Shown here in pieces: positions 33,880 through 42,112 of a stretch of 64,000 nucleotides of DNA. The DNA lies in the NCBI GenBank assembly GCA_031253995.1, contig JAIRVG010000022.1, positions 1 through 64,000 on the forward strand. The letters are read 5' to 3'. The notes under the pieces are model-generated. The model was not told the origin of the DNA, did no database searches, and was given only the letters and a program-made list of their open reading frames with translations. Position numbers and translations under genes: made by a program. This DNA is from Paucimonas sp. (GTDB lineage Bacteria; Pseudomonadota; Gammaproteobacteria; Pseudomonadales; Pseudomonadaceae). How positions within the stretch are numbered: the first letter of the stretch is position 1; every line of letters starts with the position of its first letter.

Positions 33880-34392
33880 TTGGCCGACGATCTCGATCGC
33901 CTGTTTCGTCTCTACCACCGCGACTTGCAGAACATCGCCTACCGCCGCGTAGGCGATCGCGAACTGGCGGCAGATCTCACCCAGGACACCTTCGTACGCT
34001 ATGCCGGCCTCGGCCAGCAGCAGCGCACCGAGAGCATCCTCAACCCGCGCTTCTTCCTGATGCGGGTGCTCGGCAACCTGATCATCGACCTGGCCCGCGG
34101 GCGCAAGCGCCAGGGTACCCACAGCGCGCTGGACGACGTGCAGGACGAACTGCTGGATACGCGGCCCGGCCCCGAGCGCCTCCACGAGTTGCGCCAGCAA
34201 CTGCAACGCCTGCACCTGGCCCTCGGCGAGCTGCCGGAGAACTGCCGTGACGCGCTGCTGCTCAACCGCCTCGACGGGCTCAGCCACCAGGCCATCGCCG
34301 AGCGCCTGGACGTTTCGCCGAGCATGGTCAGCAAGTACATCATGCGTGCCCTGCGCCACTGCGCCCGGCGCCTCGACCTGGTGGAGGACTGA
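33880..34392 (+). CDS. FecI-family ECF sigma factor
   Basis: 170 aa. Region 2: LFRLYHRDLQNIAYRRVGDRELAADLTQDTFVRY; region 4: LPENCRDALLLNRLDGLSHQAIAERLDVSPSMVSKYIMRAL, both typical of iron-starvation sigma factors. The start is taken as TTG with AGG seven bases upstream; a GTG 12 bp earlier is possible, while the longer open frame runs into the intergenic region. It is followed 3 bp later by fecR and then a TonB receptor, the classical surface-signalling order. Confidence 0.88.
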   Translation: MADDLDRLFRLYHRDLQNIAYRRVGDRELAADLTQDTFVRYAGLGQQQRTESILNPRFFLMRVLGNLIIDLARGRKRQGTHSALDDVQDELLDTRPGPERLHELRQQLQRLHLALGELPENCRDALLLNRLDGLSHQAIAERLDVSPSMVSKYIMRALRHCARRLDLVED

Positions 34393-34395
34393 GCC

Positions 34396-35349
34396 ATGGC
34401 GAGCGTTCCCGCAGAAGACCTCGACCAGCCCCTCCCCGGCCTGATCGACGAAGCCCTGCAATGGCTGGTGGACCTGCACAGCGGCAGCGCCGGCGATCAC
34501 GATTGGGAGCAGTACCAGCAGTGGTGCGAACGCTCCGCCGAACACCAGTCCGCCGCCTTGGCCGCCGAGCGCCTGTGGGAGCGCCTGGGCAGCGCCCTGC
34601 AACGCCCGGCACCGCGTCGGCGTGCAGGTCCGCTACTCGGCCTGGTACTGGCGATCGGGCTGGCGGGCGGCGGTGCCTGGCAGGCCCGCGAAGACGGCTG
34701 GCTGGCCGACCAGCGCACCGGTTCCGGCGAGCGCCGGGAACTGCGCCTGGACGATGGCTCGCAGTTGGTCCTGGCTCCGCAGACACGGGTCGACATCCAC
34801 CTGGAAGGCGACCGCCGCACGGTCCGGCTGTACGCCGGCGAGCTGTTCGTCCAGGTCGCCCCGGATCCGTCGCGGCCTTTCGAGGTGCAGGCAGCGAATG
34901 GCACCCTGCGCGCCTTGGGCACGGCCTTCGACGTGCGCCGGGATGGAAAGCAGGTACGTCTGGTCGTCACCGAGCACAGCGTACGCGTCACCCGCGAAGG
35001 CGCGGCCGGCCCGACGGTGGTCCGCCAGGGACAGGCCCTCGGTTTCGACGCCGATGGCATCTCACCGCCCCATGAAGTCGACACGGCCAGCCTCACCGCC
35101 TGGCGCCGCGACCGCCTGATCTTCGATCGCCAGCCCCTGGGCGAGGTGCTCGACGAGCTGTCGCGCTACCACCGCGGCCTGCTCTGGGTCCGCGACCCGG
35201 CGCTGCGCCAGTTGCCAGTCACCGGCCTGTTCGACACCCGCGACCTCGATGCACAACTGGCCTTGCTGGAACAGTCGCTGCCGATTCGCATCCGCAAGCT
35301 GCCCTGGCTGACGGTGGTGGAGCGGGACGAACAGCGCGGCGGAAAATAA
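34396..35349 (+). CDS. FecR-family anti-sigma factor
   Basis: 317 aa. An N-terminal cytoplasmic sigma-binding helix domain (IDEALQWLVDLHSGSAGDHDWEQYQQW), one membrane segment (about 77-94) and a periplasmic FecR domain with RRELRLDDGSQLVLAPQTRVDI and the typical GELFVQVAPDPSRPFEV, then the C-terminal signalling domain. It relays the receptor's signal to the sigma factor. Co-transcribed with the sigma gene; the receptor gene follows 98 bp later. Confidence 0.9.
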   Translation: MASVPAEDLDQPLPGLIDEALQWLVDLHSGSAGDHDWEQYQQWCERSAEHQSAALAAERLWERLGSALQRPAPRRRAGPLLGLVLAIGLAGGGAWQAREDGWLADQRTGSGERRELRLDDGSQLVLAPQTRVDIHLEGDRRTVRLYAGELFVQVAPDPSRPFEVQAANGTLRALGTAFDVRRDGKQVRLVVTEHSVRVTREGAAGPTVVRQGQALGFDADGISPPHEVDTASLTAWRRDRLIFDRQPLGEVLDELSRYHRGLLWVRDPALRQLPVTGLFDTRDLDAQLALLEQSLPIRIRKLPWLTVVERDEQRGGK

Positions 35350-35447
35350 TCCGAAAATATTTCATTCGCCGCTGTCAGGTTTTCGAAGGCCAGCGTCTTT
35401 CCCGTTTGAGAGTGATTTTTAATCAGCTGATTTCAGCGGGGAGACGC

Positions 35448-37955
35448 ATGCACAATCTGATTCGACGCAATGCCTTGAGCCTGGCCATCGCCATGACCAC
35501 CAGCCTGGGCCTGCCGGTCGTGGCACTGGCCAGCGAAAGTACCCGGACGCTACACAACTTCGATATCGCCGCCGGTCCCATGGACCAGGTGCTGACCCGC
35601 TTCGCCGACCAGGCCGGTCTGCGCCTGGTGGTGGCCAGCGAGTTGCTGGGCGGACAGCAGAGTGCCGGGTTGCAAGGCCAGTTCAGCGTTACCGACGGAG
35701 TCGCGCAATTGCTGGGCCGCAGCGACCTGCAGGCCTCGATCAGCGGCGACATCCTGCTCATCGAAAAGCGCCCGGCCAGCGCAGAAGCCCTGGAACTGGG
35801 CTCAACGCTGATCGAAGGCCAGGGCATGGGCATGGCCACCGAGAACACCGGTTCCTACACCACCGAGCGGGTCAGTATCGGTTCGAAGTCGCCGACCAGC
35901 CTGCGCCAGACCCCGCAATCGGTGTCGGTGGTGACCAGTCAGGTCATCGACGAGCAGCGCATGACCGACCTGGCCGATGCCATGAAGACCACGCCGGGCA
36001 TCACTGTGAAGAACAACAACTTCCGTCTCTCGGACTTCTACGCCCGCGGCTTCAAGATCGAGAACATCCAGATCGACGGCGCCGCGCCGATGGCGCTGGG
36101 CACTACGTCCGGCAGCTTCTACTCGAACAAGGCCTACGACATGGTCGAATTCGATCATGTCGAGGTGCTGCGCGGCTCCTCGGCGCTGTTCGGCGGCACC
36201 GGCGACCCAGGCGGCATGATCAACCTGGTGCGCAAGCGTCCGCTGGACACCTACCAGCTCAAGGTCGACCTGTCCGCCGGCAGTTGGGACAACTACCGCA
36301 GCCAGTTCGACGTCACCGGCCCGCTGGGCTTCGACGGCAAGCTGCGCGGACGCCTGGTGGCCGCCTACACCGACCGCCAGTTCATGCAGGACGATCGGGC
36401 CACCGAGAAGCCGATCCTGTACGGCATCCTCGAAGCCGACATCTTGCCGGACACCCGCCTGACCCTTGGCGGCCGTTCCGAACGCATCCACGAGACCGGG
36501 TCCGGCACCGGCCTGCCACGCTATGTCACCGGTGCCGACATCGGCCTCTCGCGCAGCACCAGCCTGACCGAAAGCTGGGCGTATCTGGACGGCCGCTCAC
36601 AGGAGGTGTTCGCCAAGATCGACCACGATTTCAACGACGACTGGAAGGCCAATATCACCTACACCCAGACCCTGGACTCCGGCTTCAGCAAAAGTGCCTT
36701 CAACTTCGGCGCGGTACACCCGGTAACCCTCGACGGCCCGGCGTGGAGCGGCAACGTCAACCAGTACCGCAGTGATCAGAAGCTGTGGGACGCCAACCTC
36801 GCCGGCACCTTCGCGGCATTCGGCTTGCAGCACGAATTCCTCATGGGTATCGACTACCAGAAGATCACCAGCCAATGGGAAGGCACCATGCAGTCGGCGG
36901 GGTCCGGCGGCCCGATCGATGTGTTCGATCCAGAATCGACGCCTTGGCCGATGCCGGTGACCAACAAGGACTTCTACCGCGACTACAGTCCCAACACCCA
37001 GACCCAATACGGCCTGTACTCCACCCTGCGTCTGCAACTGGCCGAGCCGCTGCACCTGATCCTCGGCGCCCGCGCCCAGCGCTACAAGTTCGAACAGCTG
37101 TACCGCGCGCGCAACAACGTTGGCGTATGGGAAGTGCAATCGGACATCGATACCCGCGAACCCACCAAGCTGGTGCCCTACGGCGGACTGGTCTACGACC
37201 TGAACGACGACTGGTCGACCTATGTCAGCTACTCGGAAATCTACAAGCCCCAGCAGAACAAACTGACCGGGCCGCTGCCGGGCACCTCGCTCGAAGCCAT
37301 GAAGGGCAAGACCTACGAAACCGGGATCAAAGGCGAACTGTGGCACGGCGCGGTGAACACCTCGGCCGCGCTGTACTACACCACCCGGGACAACGAGGCG
37401 GTGGTCGACCCTGCCTACACGCTGACCAACGTGCTGTTCGGTGGCAACTGCTGCTACCTGCCCCAGGGCGAAGTGGTCAGCAAGGGCGTGGACCTGGAAC
37501 TCAGCGGCGAACTGCTGCCGGACTGGAACGTGCTGGCCGGATACACCTACAACCACAACCGCAACCGCCAGTCCAATGCCGCGTTCAGCAGCATCACGCC
37601 CAAGCACCAGTTCAAGCTGTGGACGACCTGGCGCATGCCTGGCGTGCTGGAGGACTTCAAGGTGGGTGGCGGGGTCAACGTGCAGAGCGCCAACCTGGTC
37701 AGCGGCACTGCCAGCGTGATCGACCCGAGCACGACGACAGGCCTGCGCTCGGTGGCCTACGACTACCGCCAGGGCGGCTACGCGGTCTGGAACGCCCTGG
37801 TCGAGTACCGGATCGACGATCACTGGACCCTGGCCTACAACGCCAACAACCTGTTCGACAAGACCTACTACGCCACGCTGGGCTCGTCGATGTCAGGCAA
37901 CTGGTACGGCGATGAGCGCAACCACATGCTGACCTTGCGTGGAACATTCTGGTAA
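35448..37955 (+). CDS. TonB-dependent siderophore receptor with signalling domain
   Basis: An 835-aa outer-membrane receptor: signal peptide (about 1-28), secretin/TonB short N-terminal signalling domain (FDIAAGPMDQVLTRFADQAG...), plug domain (LRQTPQSVSVVTSQVIDEQRM, VEVLRGSSALFGGTGDPGGMINLVRKR) and a 22-strand barrel ending in MLTLRGTFW. It belongs to the FhuE/FpvA-like ferric-siderophore group. GGGGAG precedes the chosen ATG. The signalling domain implies contact with the FecR protein just upstream. The siderophore is unknown; regulation by iron and the adjacent sigma factor is likely. Confidence 0.93.
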   Translation: MHNLIRRNALSLAIAMTTSLGLPVVALASESTRTLHNFDIAAGPMDQVLTRFADQAGLRLVVASELLGGQQSAGLQGQFSVTDGVAQLLGRSDLQASISGDILLIEKRPASAEALELGSTLIEGQGMGMATENTGSYTTERVSIGSKSPTSLRQTPQSVSVVTSQVIDEQRMTDLADAMKTTPGITVKNNNFRLSDFYARGFKIENIQIDGAAPMALGTTSGSFYSNKAYDMVEFDHVEVLRGSSALFGGTGDPGGMINLVRKRPLDTYQLKVDLSAGSWDNYRSQFDVTGPLGFDGKLRGRLVAAYTDRQFMQDDRATEKPILYGILEADILPDTRLTLGGRSERIHETGSGTGLPRYVTGADIGLSRSTSLTESWAYLDGRSQEVFAKIDHDFNDDWKANITYTQTLDSGFSKSAFNFGAVHPVTLDGPAWSGNVNQYRSDQKLWDANLAGTFAAFGLQHEFLMGIDYQKITSQWEGTMQSAGSGGPIDVFDPESTPWPMPVTNKDFYRDYSPNTQTQYGLYSTLRLQLAEPLHLILGARAQRYKFEQLYRARNNVGVWEVQSDIDTREPTKLVPYGGLVYDLNDDWSTYVSYSEIYKPQQNKLTGPLPGTSLEAMKGKTYETGIKGELWHGAVNTSAALYYTTRDNEAVVDPAYTLTNVLFGGNCCYLPQGEVVSKGVDLELSGELLPDWNVLAGYTYNHNRNRQSNAAFSSITPKHQFKLWTTWRMPGVLEDFKVGGGVNVQSANLVSGTASVIDPSTTTGLRSVAYDYRQGGYAVWNALVEYRIDDHWTLAYNANNLFDKTYYATLGSSMSGNWYGDERNHMLTLRGTFW

Positions 37956-38022
37956 CGCCATGGACAGGCCGGCGGCCGCCCCGTAAGGTGGCGGCCGTCA
38001 CGCACTCCACCGGGCAAAAACC

Positions 38023-38178
38023 ATGAACCGCCGCAAGAAAATCAACCAGTTGCTCAAGGCCCACGCCAAGAAGGCCAGCGCCAAGCTGGCGCCGAAGAGC
38101 AAGCCCAGATACATCAGCAAGGCTGAACGGGCGAAGCTGGAGGTGGAGAGTTCCACTGTGCTTGAGACAGGCTTGTAA
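38023..38178 (+). CDS. DUF2986 small basic protein
   Basis: 51 aa, starting NRRKKINQLLKAHAKKASAKLAPKSKP and containing RYISKAERAKL, which is the DUF2986 pattern of short lysine-rich proteins common in gamma-proteobacteria. Function unknown. It follows the receptor gene by 67 bp on the same strand. Confidence 0.82.
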   Translation: MNRRKKINQLLKAHAKKASAKLAPKSKPRYISKAERAKLEVESSTVLETGL

Positions 38179-38204
38179 CGGGGCTGGCTTGGGATCGGGA
38201 ACCG

Positions 38205-38238
38205 GGACCGCTTTGCAGGCAAGCCAGCTCTACGGTCC
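38205..38238. repeat. Decayed REP element (AGGCAAGCCAGCT class)
   Basis: GGACCG and CGGTCC flank GCAGGCAAGCCAGCTCTA, the core of a second common pseudomonad REP class. It overlaps the last codons of the AraC-type gene, so the element supplies its stop region. Compare the better preserved copy at 44504-44533. Confidence 0.55.
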
Positions 38239-39102
38239 GTGCTCGTCTGCCGGGCTGCGTGAGAATTGCCGCTTGTATTCGCGACTGAACTGCGAACTGC
38301 TCTGGTACCCCACCCGGTGCGCCACCTGCGCCACACCCAGCCCTTCGCCAATCAGCATCTGCTGCGCCTTCAACAACCTGACCCGCTTCAGGTACTGGAT
38401 CGGCGACAGCAACGTAGTGCGCTTGAAATGCTCATGGAACGCCGAGGCTCCCATGTTCGCCTGCCCCGCCAGTTGCTCGATGCTCAGCGGCTGGTCGTAG
38501 TGGTCGCGCAGGTAGGCCAGCGAAGCACCGATCCGGGCGAAGGCTCCCTGCTGCTCCACCAACGCCCGCAACGCTCCCGCCTGCGGTCCCTTCAGCGCGG
38601 CGTAATACACCTCGCGCATCCGCGCCGCTCCCATCACCCGGGCTTCCTCGTCATCCTGCAAGCATTGCAGCAGGCGCACCACGGCCTCGCGCATCGCGTC
38701 GTCCAGCGGCGCGGAACTCATGGACTCCGGGGTCTGCGCCCGCAGCATGCCGGCCGGCAGCGGGGCCATGGCCTGGGTCATCTCGCCGAGCACCAGCGGG
38801 TCCAGGCCGATGGCGACGCCATACAGCGGCTCCGCCTCGCTGGCGAAGGTCTCGCACATGAACGGCACCGACAGCGCCTGCAACAGGTACTGCCCGGCGC
38901 CATAGTCCAGGGTGCGTTCACCGAGGCGCGCCAGCTTGCTGCCCTGGGCCAGGACCATGATGCTCGGCTCGTAGATCTGCGGGCTGCTGGCCACGTAGTG
39001 CGACCAGGACAGCACCTCCACCCCCGGCAGGCGCGTGCCGACGAACCCGGGGCGGCTGGCCAGGGGCCGGATCAATTGGCAGAGGGCTTCGAGGTCGGAC
39101 AT
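38230..39102 (-). CDS. AraC-family regulator (YqhC-like)
   Basis: 290 aa. An N-terminal AraC_N-type domain (PSIMVLAQGSKLARLGERTLDYGAGQYLLQ) and a C-terminal double helix-turn-helix (QPLSIEQLAGQANMGASAFHEHFKRTT, LGVAQVAHRVGYQSSSQFSREYKRQF). This is the architecture of E. coli YqhC, which controls aldehyde reductases. It diverges from an alcohol/aldehyde dehydrogenase gene with 174 bp between, strengthening that reading. Confidence 0.9.
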   Translation of the reverse strand: MSDLEALCQLIRPLASRPGFVGTRLPGVEVLSWSHYVASSPQIYEPSIMVLAQGSKLARLGERTLDYGAGQYLLQALSVPFMCETFASEAEPLYGVAIGLDPLVLGEMTQAMAPLPAGMLRAQTPESMSSAPLDDAMREAVVRLLQCLQDDEEARVMGAARMREVYYAALKGPQAGALRALVEQQGAFARIGASLAYLRDHYDQPLSIEQLAGQANMGASAFHEHFKRTTLLSPIQYLKRVRLLKAQQMLIGEGLGVAQVAHRVGYQSSSQFSREYKRQFSRSPADEHGP

Positions 39103-39276
39103 GTGCGGATCGCTGCTGGACAGGGCGGCGCATGATCCCAGATTTCCACGCTAGCGCAGTAGCCCGAAAGGCATGGGCGGAGGAATAGGCATGACAAACG
39201 GAGGAATGCCCATCGGCATACCGTCCGACGCGCCGTAAAGTGCGCCGCCTTTGCAATCCGTAGTGAGACACCCCCG

Positions 39277-40329
39277 ATGTACAAAGCCCTTGGCTACGCC
39301 GCGCAGTCGGCCACCTCCCCCCTCGCCCCGATGCAGTTCGAACGCCGCGCCCCGCGCGCCGACGACGTGGTCATCGACATCCTCTACTGCGGCGTCTGCC
39401 ACTCGGACATCCACCAGGCCCGCAACGAATGGGGCATCGCCGTGTTCCCGCTGATGCCGGGCCACGAGATCATCGGCCGGGTCAGCGCAGTGGGCAGCAA
39501 CGCCGGCAAGTACCAGCCGGGCGACCTGGTGGGCGTCGGCTGCATGGTCGATTCGTGCCGCAGCTGCGAAGCCTGCCGCGCCAACCTGGAGCAGTACTGC
39601 CTGGAAGGCCCGACCATGACCTACACCACCCCGGACCGGATCGACGGCAGCTACACGATGGGCGGCTACTCCGACCGCATCGTGGTCAGCGAGGACTTCG
39701 TGGTGCGCATCCCCGACGGCATGGACCTGCCCAGCGCCGCGCCGATTCTCTGCGCCGGCATCACCACCTACTCACCGCTGCGTCATCACGGCGTCGGTCC
39801 GGGGCACAAGGTCGGCATCCTTGGCATGGGTGGCCTGGGCCACATGGGCATCAAGCTGGCCAAGGCGCTTGGCGCCGAAGTCACGCTGTTCACCCGCTCG
39901 GCGAGCAAGGCCGCCGAAGCCCGGGCGCAAGGCGCGGACCATGTGATCGTGTCCACCGACCCGCAGCAGATGGCCGCCGCCGCCGACCGCTTCGACTTCC
40001 TGCTGGACACCATTCCGGTGCAGCACGACCTCAACCCCTACCTGCGCACCCTGAAGTTCAACGGCGTGCATATCCTCGTCGGGCTGATCGAACCCATCGA
40101 CCCGCCGCTGGACGCGACCCAGCTGGTGCTCAAGCGCCGGGTGGTCGCCGGCTCGCTGATCGGCGGCATCGCCGAGACCCAGGAGGTGCTGGACTTCTGC
40201 GCCGAGCACGACATTCGCTGCGATATCGAGATGCTCGATATCCGCAATATCAACCAGGCCTATGAACGGATGATCGCGGGGGATGTGAAGTACCGCTTCG
40301 TGATCGACATGGCGACGCTGCGCCCATAA
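39277..40329 (+). CDS. Zinc-dependent NAD(P) alcohol dehydrogenase/aldehyde reductase (YahK-like)
   Basis: A 350-aa medium-chain dehydrogenase of the cinnamyl-alcohol-dehydrogenase type. Catalytic zinc region GVCHSDIHQARNEWG and GHEIIGRV; structural zinc cysteines in CRSCEACRANLEQYC; cofactor loop GILGMGGLGHMGIKLAKALGA. E. coli YahK has the same organisation and reduces broad aldehydes with NADPH. Likely induced by aldehydes through the divergent YqhC-like regulator. Its stop directly abuts the stop of the convergent sigma-factor gene. Confidence 0.92.
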   Translation: MYKALGYAAQSATSPLAPMQFERRAPRADDVVIDILYCGVCHSDIHQARNEWGIAVFPLMPGHEIIGRVSAVGSNAGKYQPGDLVGVGCMVDSCRSCEACRANLEQYCLEGPTMTYTTPDRIDGSYTMGGYSDRIVVSEDFVVRIPDGMDLPSAAPILCAGITTYSPLRHHGVGPGHKVGILGMGGLGHMGIKLAKALGAEVTLFTRSASKAAEARAQGADHVIVSTDPQQMAAAADRFDFLLDTIPVQHDLNPYLRTLKFNGVHILVGLIEPIDPPLDATQLVLKRRVVAGSLIGGIAETQEVLDFCAEHDIRCDIEMLDIRNINQAYERMIAGDVKYRFVIDMATLRP

Positions 40330-40848
40330 TCAGATCGCCCTGTCGCGGCAGTGCAGCAGGGCATCGCGGATCATCGTGCTGACCAGTGCCGGTGACACGC
40401 CAAGTGCCCTGGCGATCTCGTTCTGCTTCATGCCGTGGATCCGGCTCATCTCGAACGCGCGGCGGGTCCGCTCGGGCAGGTCGGCCAGGGCCACGGCAAT
40501 GCGTTCGAGGATCTGCTGGTCGGCGATCAGGGCTTCCGGGGTATCGCCGGCCGGGGTCGGGGCTTCGTCGCAGTCGCTTTCCTGGCTGATCAGGTGTTCC
40601 TCGAACTGGCGACGCCGGTAATCGTCGATCGACAGGTTGCGCACCACACGGTTGAGGTACGAGGCCTGGGAATGGATCTGCTCGCTGCGCGCCACCGTGT
40701 CGACCTTCATGAAGGCGTCGTGGACGATGTCCTCGGCGCGGCTGCGGCAGCCGATGATCTTCGCCGCCAGGCCAACCAGGCGCGAGCGCTGGGCGGAGAA
40801 CACCTCTAGCAAGGGAGAACCACCGCGGGCTGCACCGGTTTTTTGCAT
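40330..40848 (-). CDS. FecI-family ECF sigma factor (divergent from its fecR)
   Basis: 172 aa. Region 2 (AAKIIGCRSRAEDIVHDAFMKVDTV) and region 4 (LPERTRRAFEMSRIHGMKQNEIARALGVSPALVSTMIRDAL) are clear. The start is the ATG before QKTGAARGG with AGGTG upstream. Unlike the usual operon, the anti-sigma gene lies on the other strand, starting 155 bp away. The intergenic region has a Fur-like box, so iron limitation should induce it. Confidence 0.88.
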   Translation of the reverse strand: MQKTGAARGGSPLLEVFSAQRSRLVGLAAKIIGCRSRAEDIVHDAFMKVDTVARSEQIHSQASYLNRVVRNLSIDDYRRRQFEEHLISQESDCDEAPTPAGDTPEALIADQQILERIAVALADLPERTRRAFEMSRIHGMKQNEIARALGVSPALVSTMIRDALLHCRDRAI

Positions 40849-40900
40849 GAGGCACCTGATCTGCGCGTGAAGTCCGTGGGGCACGGCCGCAGAATCTAGT

Positions 40901-40920
40901 ATTGATAAGAACTATTTGCA
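40901..40920. promoter_or_regulatory. Candidate Fur box in divergent fecI/fecR region
   Basis: Read on the minus strand it is TGCAAATAGTTCTTATCAAT, close to the (G)CAAATGATTCTTATT type of Pseudomonas Fur site at sigma-factor promoters. The position suits control of both divergent genes. Match judged by eye. Confidence 0.55.
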
Positions 40921-41003
40921 ACAAGTCTCTTAATATCGAATCGGACGCAGCCGGGAAAAAGCGGATGGAGTAAGCTTGCGCAAATTCCGTCGTGCCCAGC
41001 CCC

Positions 41004-41954
41004 ATGCCCAACCCGTCCCTGCCCGAGAAAACGCCGAGCGAAATGGCCGCCGACTGGTGCGTGCGCCTGCATTTCGAGGACTGCAGCGACGCTGATCGGG
41101 CCGCGTTCCTGCGTTGGTACCACGCTGATCCGGCGCATGCCGCCGAGTACGCGAGCATGTGCCGGATCTGGCAGGTGAGCGAGCAGTTGCCGACGCTGTC
41201 CGCCCGTAGGCCCCGGCGTCGGGCCTTGCCGCTGCTGGCACGGGCGGCGGCGGTAGTGCTGGCGTTGGGTGGAGCCTGGGGTGCGGGCTGGGCCGGGGGC
41301 GTGCTACCGGGCGAGGTGCGTTATTTCGCGGCCGAGGGGCAGCGGCACCAGGTGCAGTTGCCGGACCTCAGCCGGGTCGAGCTGAACCAGCGCACCGGCC
41401 TGCTCTACCTGGGTTATCGCCAGCAGCGCCAGGTGTACCTGCGCGATGGCGAAGCCTTCTTCGATGTCCAGCGCAATCCCGACAAGCCCTTCGTGATCAG
41501 CGCCGACAACGCCAGCGTGCGGGTCACCGGCACCCACTTCAACGTCTGGACCGCCCCGGCGCAAACCACGGTCACCGTATCCGAAGGTTCGGTGCTGGTG
41601 TCCCGCGATGCCAGTGGAGAAGGCCGCAACCAGGGCACCGAGCTGACCGCCGGGCTGCAGGCCGAGGTGCGCGATGGCCGGCTGGCACAGCTGCGCCGGG
41701 TGGACCCGGCCCGGGCCACGGCCTGGCGCAACGGCAAGCTGATGCTGGACGACATCAGCCTGCGCGAGGCACTGCCGCTGATCAATCGCTACCTCGATGT
41801 ACCCCTGCAACTGGACGGCGGCGATGTCGGCGAGTTGCGCGTGGGCGGCATCTACGACACTGCCGAGCTAGGCCGGCTGGTGTCGGCGTTGCCGCAGATC
41901 CTGCCGGTGAAGTTGCGCCGGGATGAGGGTGTGATCCGCGTGTCCGTGCGCTGA
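41004..41954 (+). CDS. FecR-family anti-sigma factor
   Basis: 316 aa: N-terminal sigma-binding domain (MAADWCVRLHFEDCSDADRAAFLRWYHADPAHAAEYA), membrane segment (about 71-92), FecR domain (HQVQLPDLSRVELNQRTGLLYL, DGEAFFDVQRNPDKPFVI, VRVTGTHFNVW) and a C-terminal receptor-contact domain (LREALPLINRYLDVPLQL). An in-frame GTG four codons upstream is an alternative start; neither has a clear ribosome binding site. The receptor gene follows on the same strand. Confidence 0.88.
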   Translation: MPNPSLPEKTPSEMAADWCVRLHFEDCSDADRAAFLRWYHADPAHAAEYASMCRIWQVSEQLPTLSARRPRRRALPLLARAAAVVLALGGAWGAGWAGGVLPGEVRYFAAEGQRHQVQLPDLSRVELNQRTGLLYLGYRQQRQVYLRDGEAFFDVQRNPDKPFVISADNASVRVTGTHFNVWTAPAQTTVTVSEGSVLVSRDASGEGRNQGTELTAGLQAEVRDGRLAQLRRVDPARATAWRNGKLMLDDISLREALPLINRYLDVPLQLDGGDVGELRVGGIYDTAELGRLVSALPQILPVKLRRDEGVIRVSVR

Positions 41955-42112
41955 AACAACCGTCCCCAGGACCAGCCTCATCGCTGCATCAGCCCCTCCA
42001 ATGCCTGCCCCAATCTGTTTGGCTGAACAAATCCCTCTCTCATTCGTCGATCAGGCAAGCCCTGCCAACGGGGCAATCACGCCAACATAAAAGCAGCATC
42101 ACCAGGAGCATC

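Noticed and set aside
40250..41158. 302-aa frame overlapping the divergent sigma/anti-sigma genes on the minus strand
   Set aside because: It covers parts of two well-supported genes in the wrong frame and shows no family motif.
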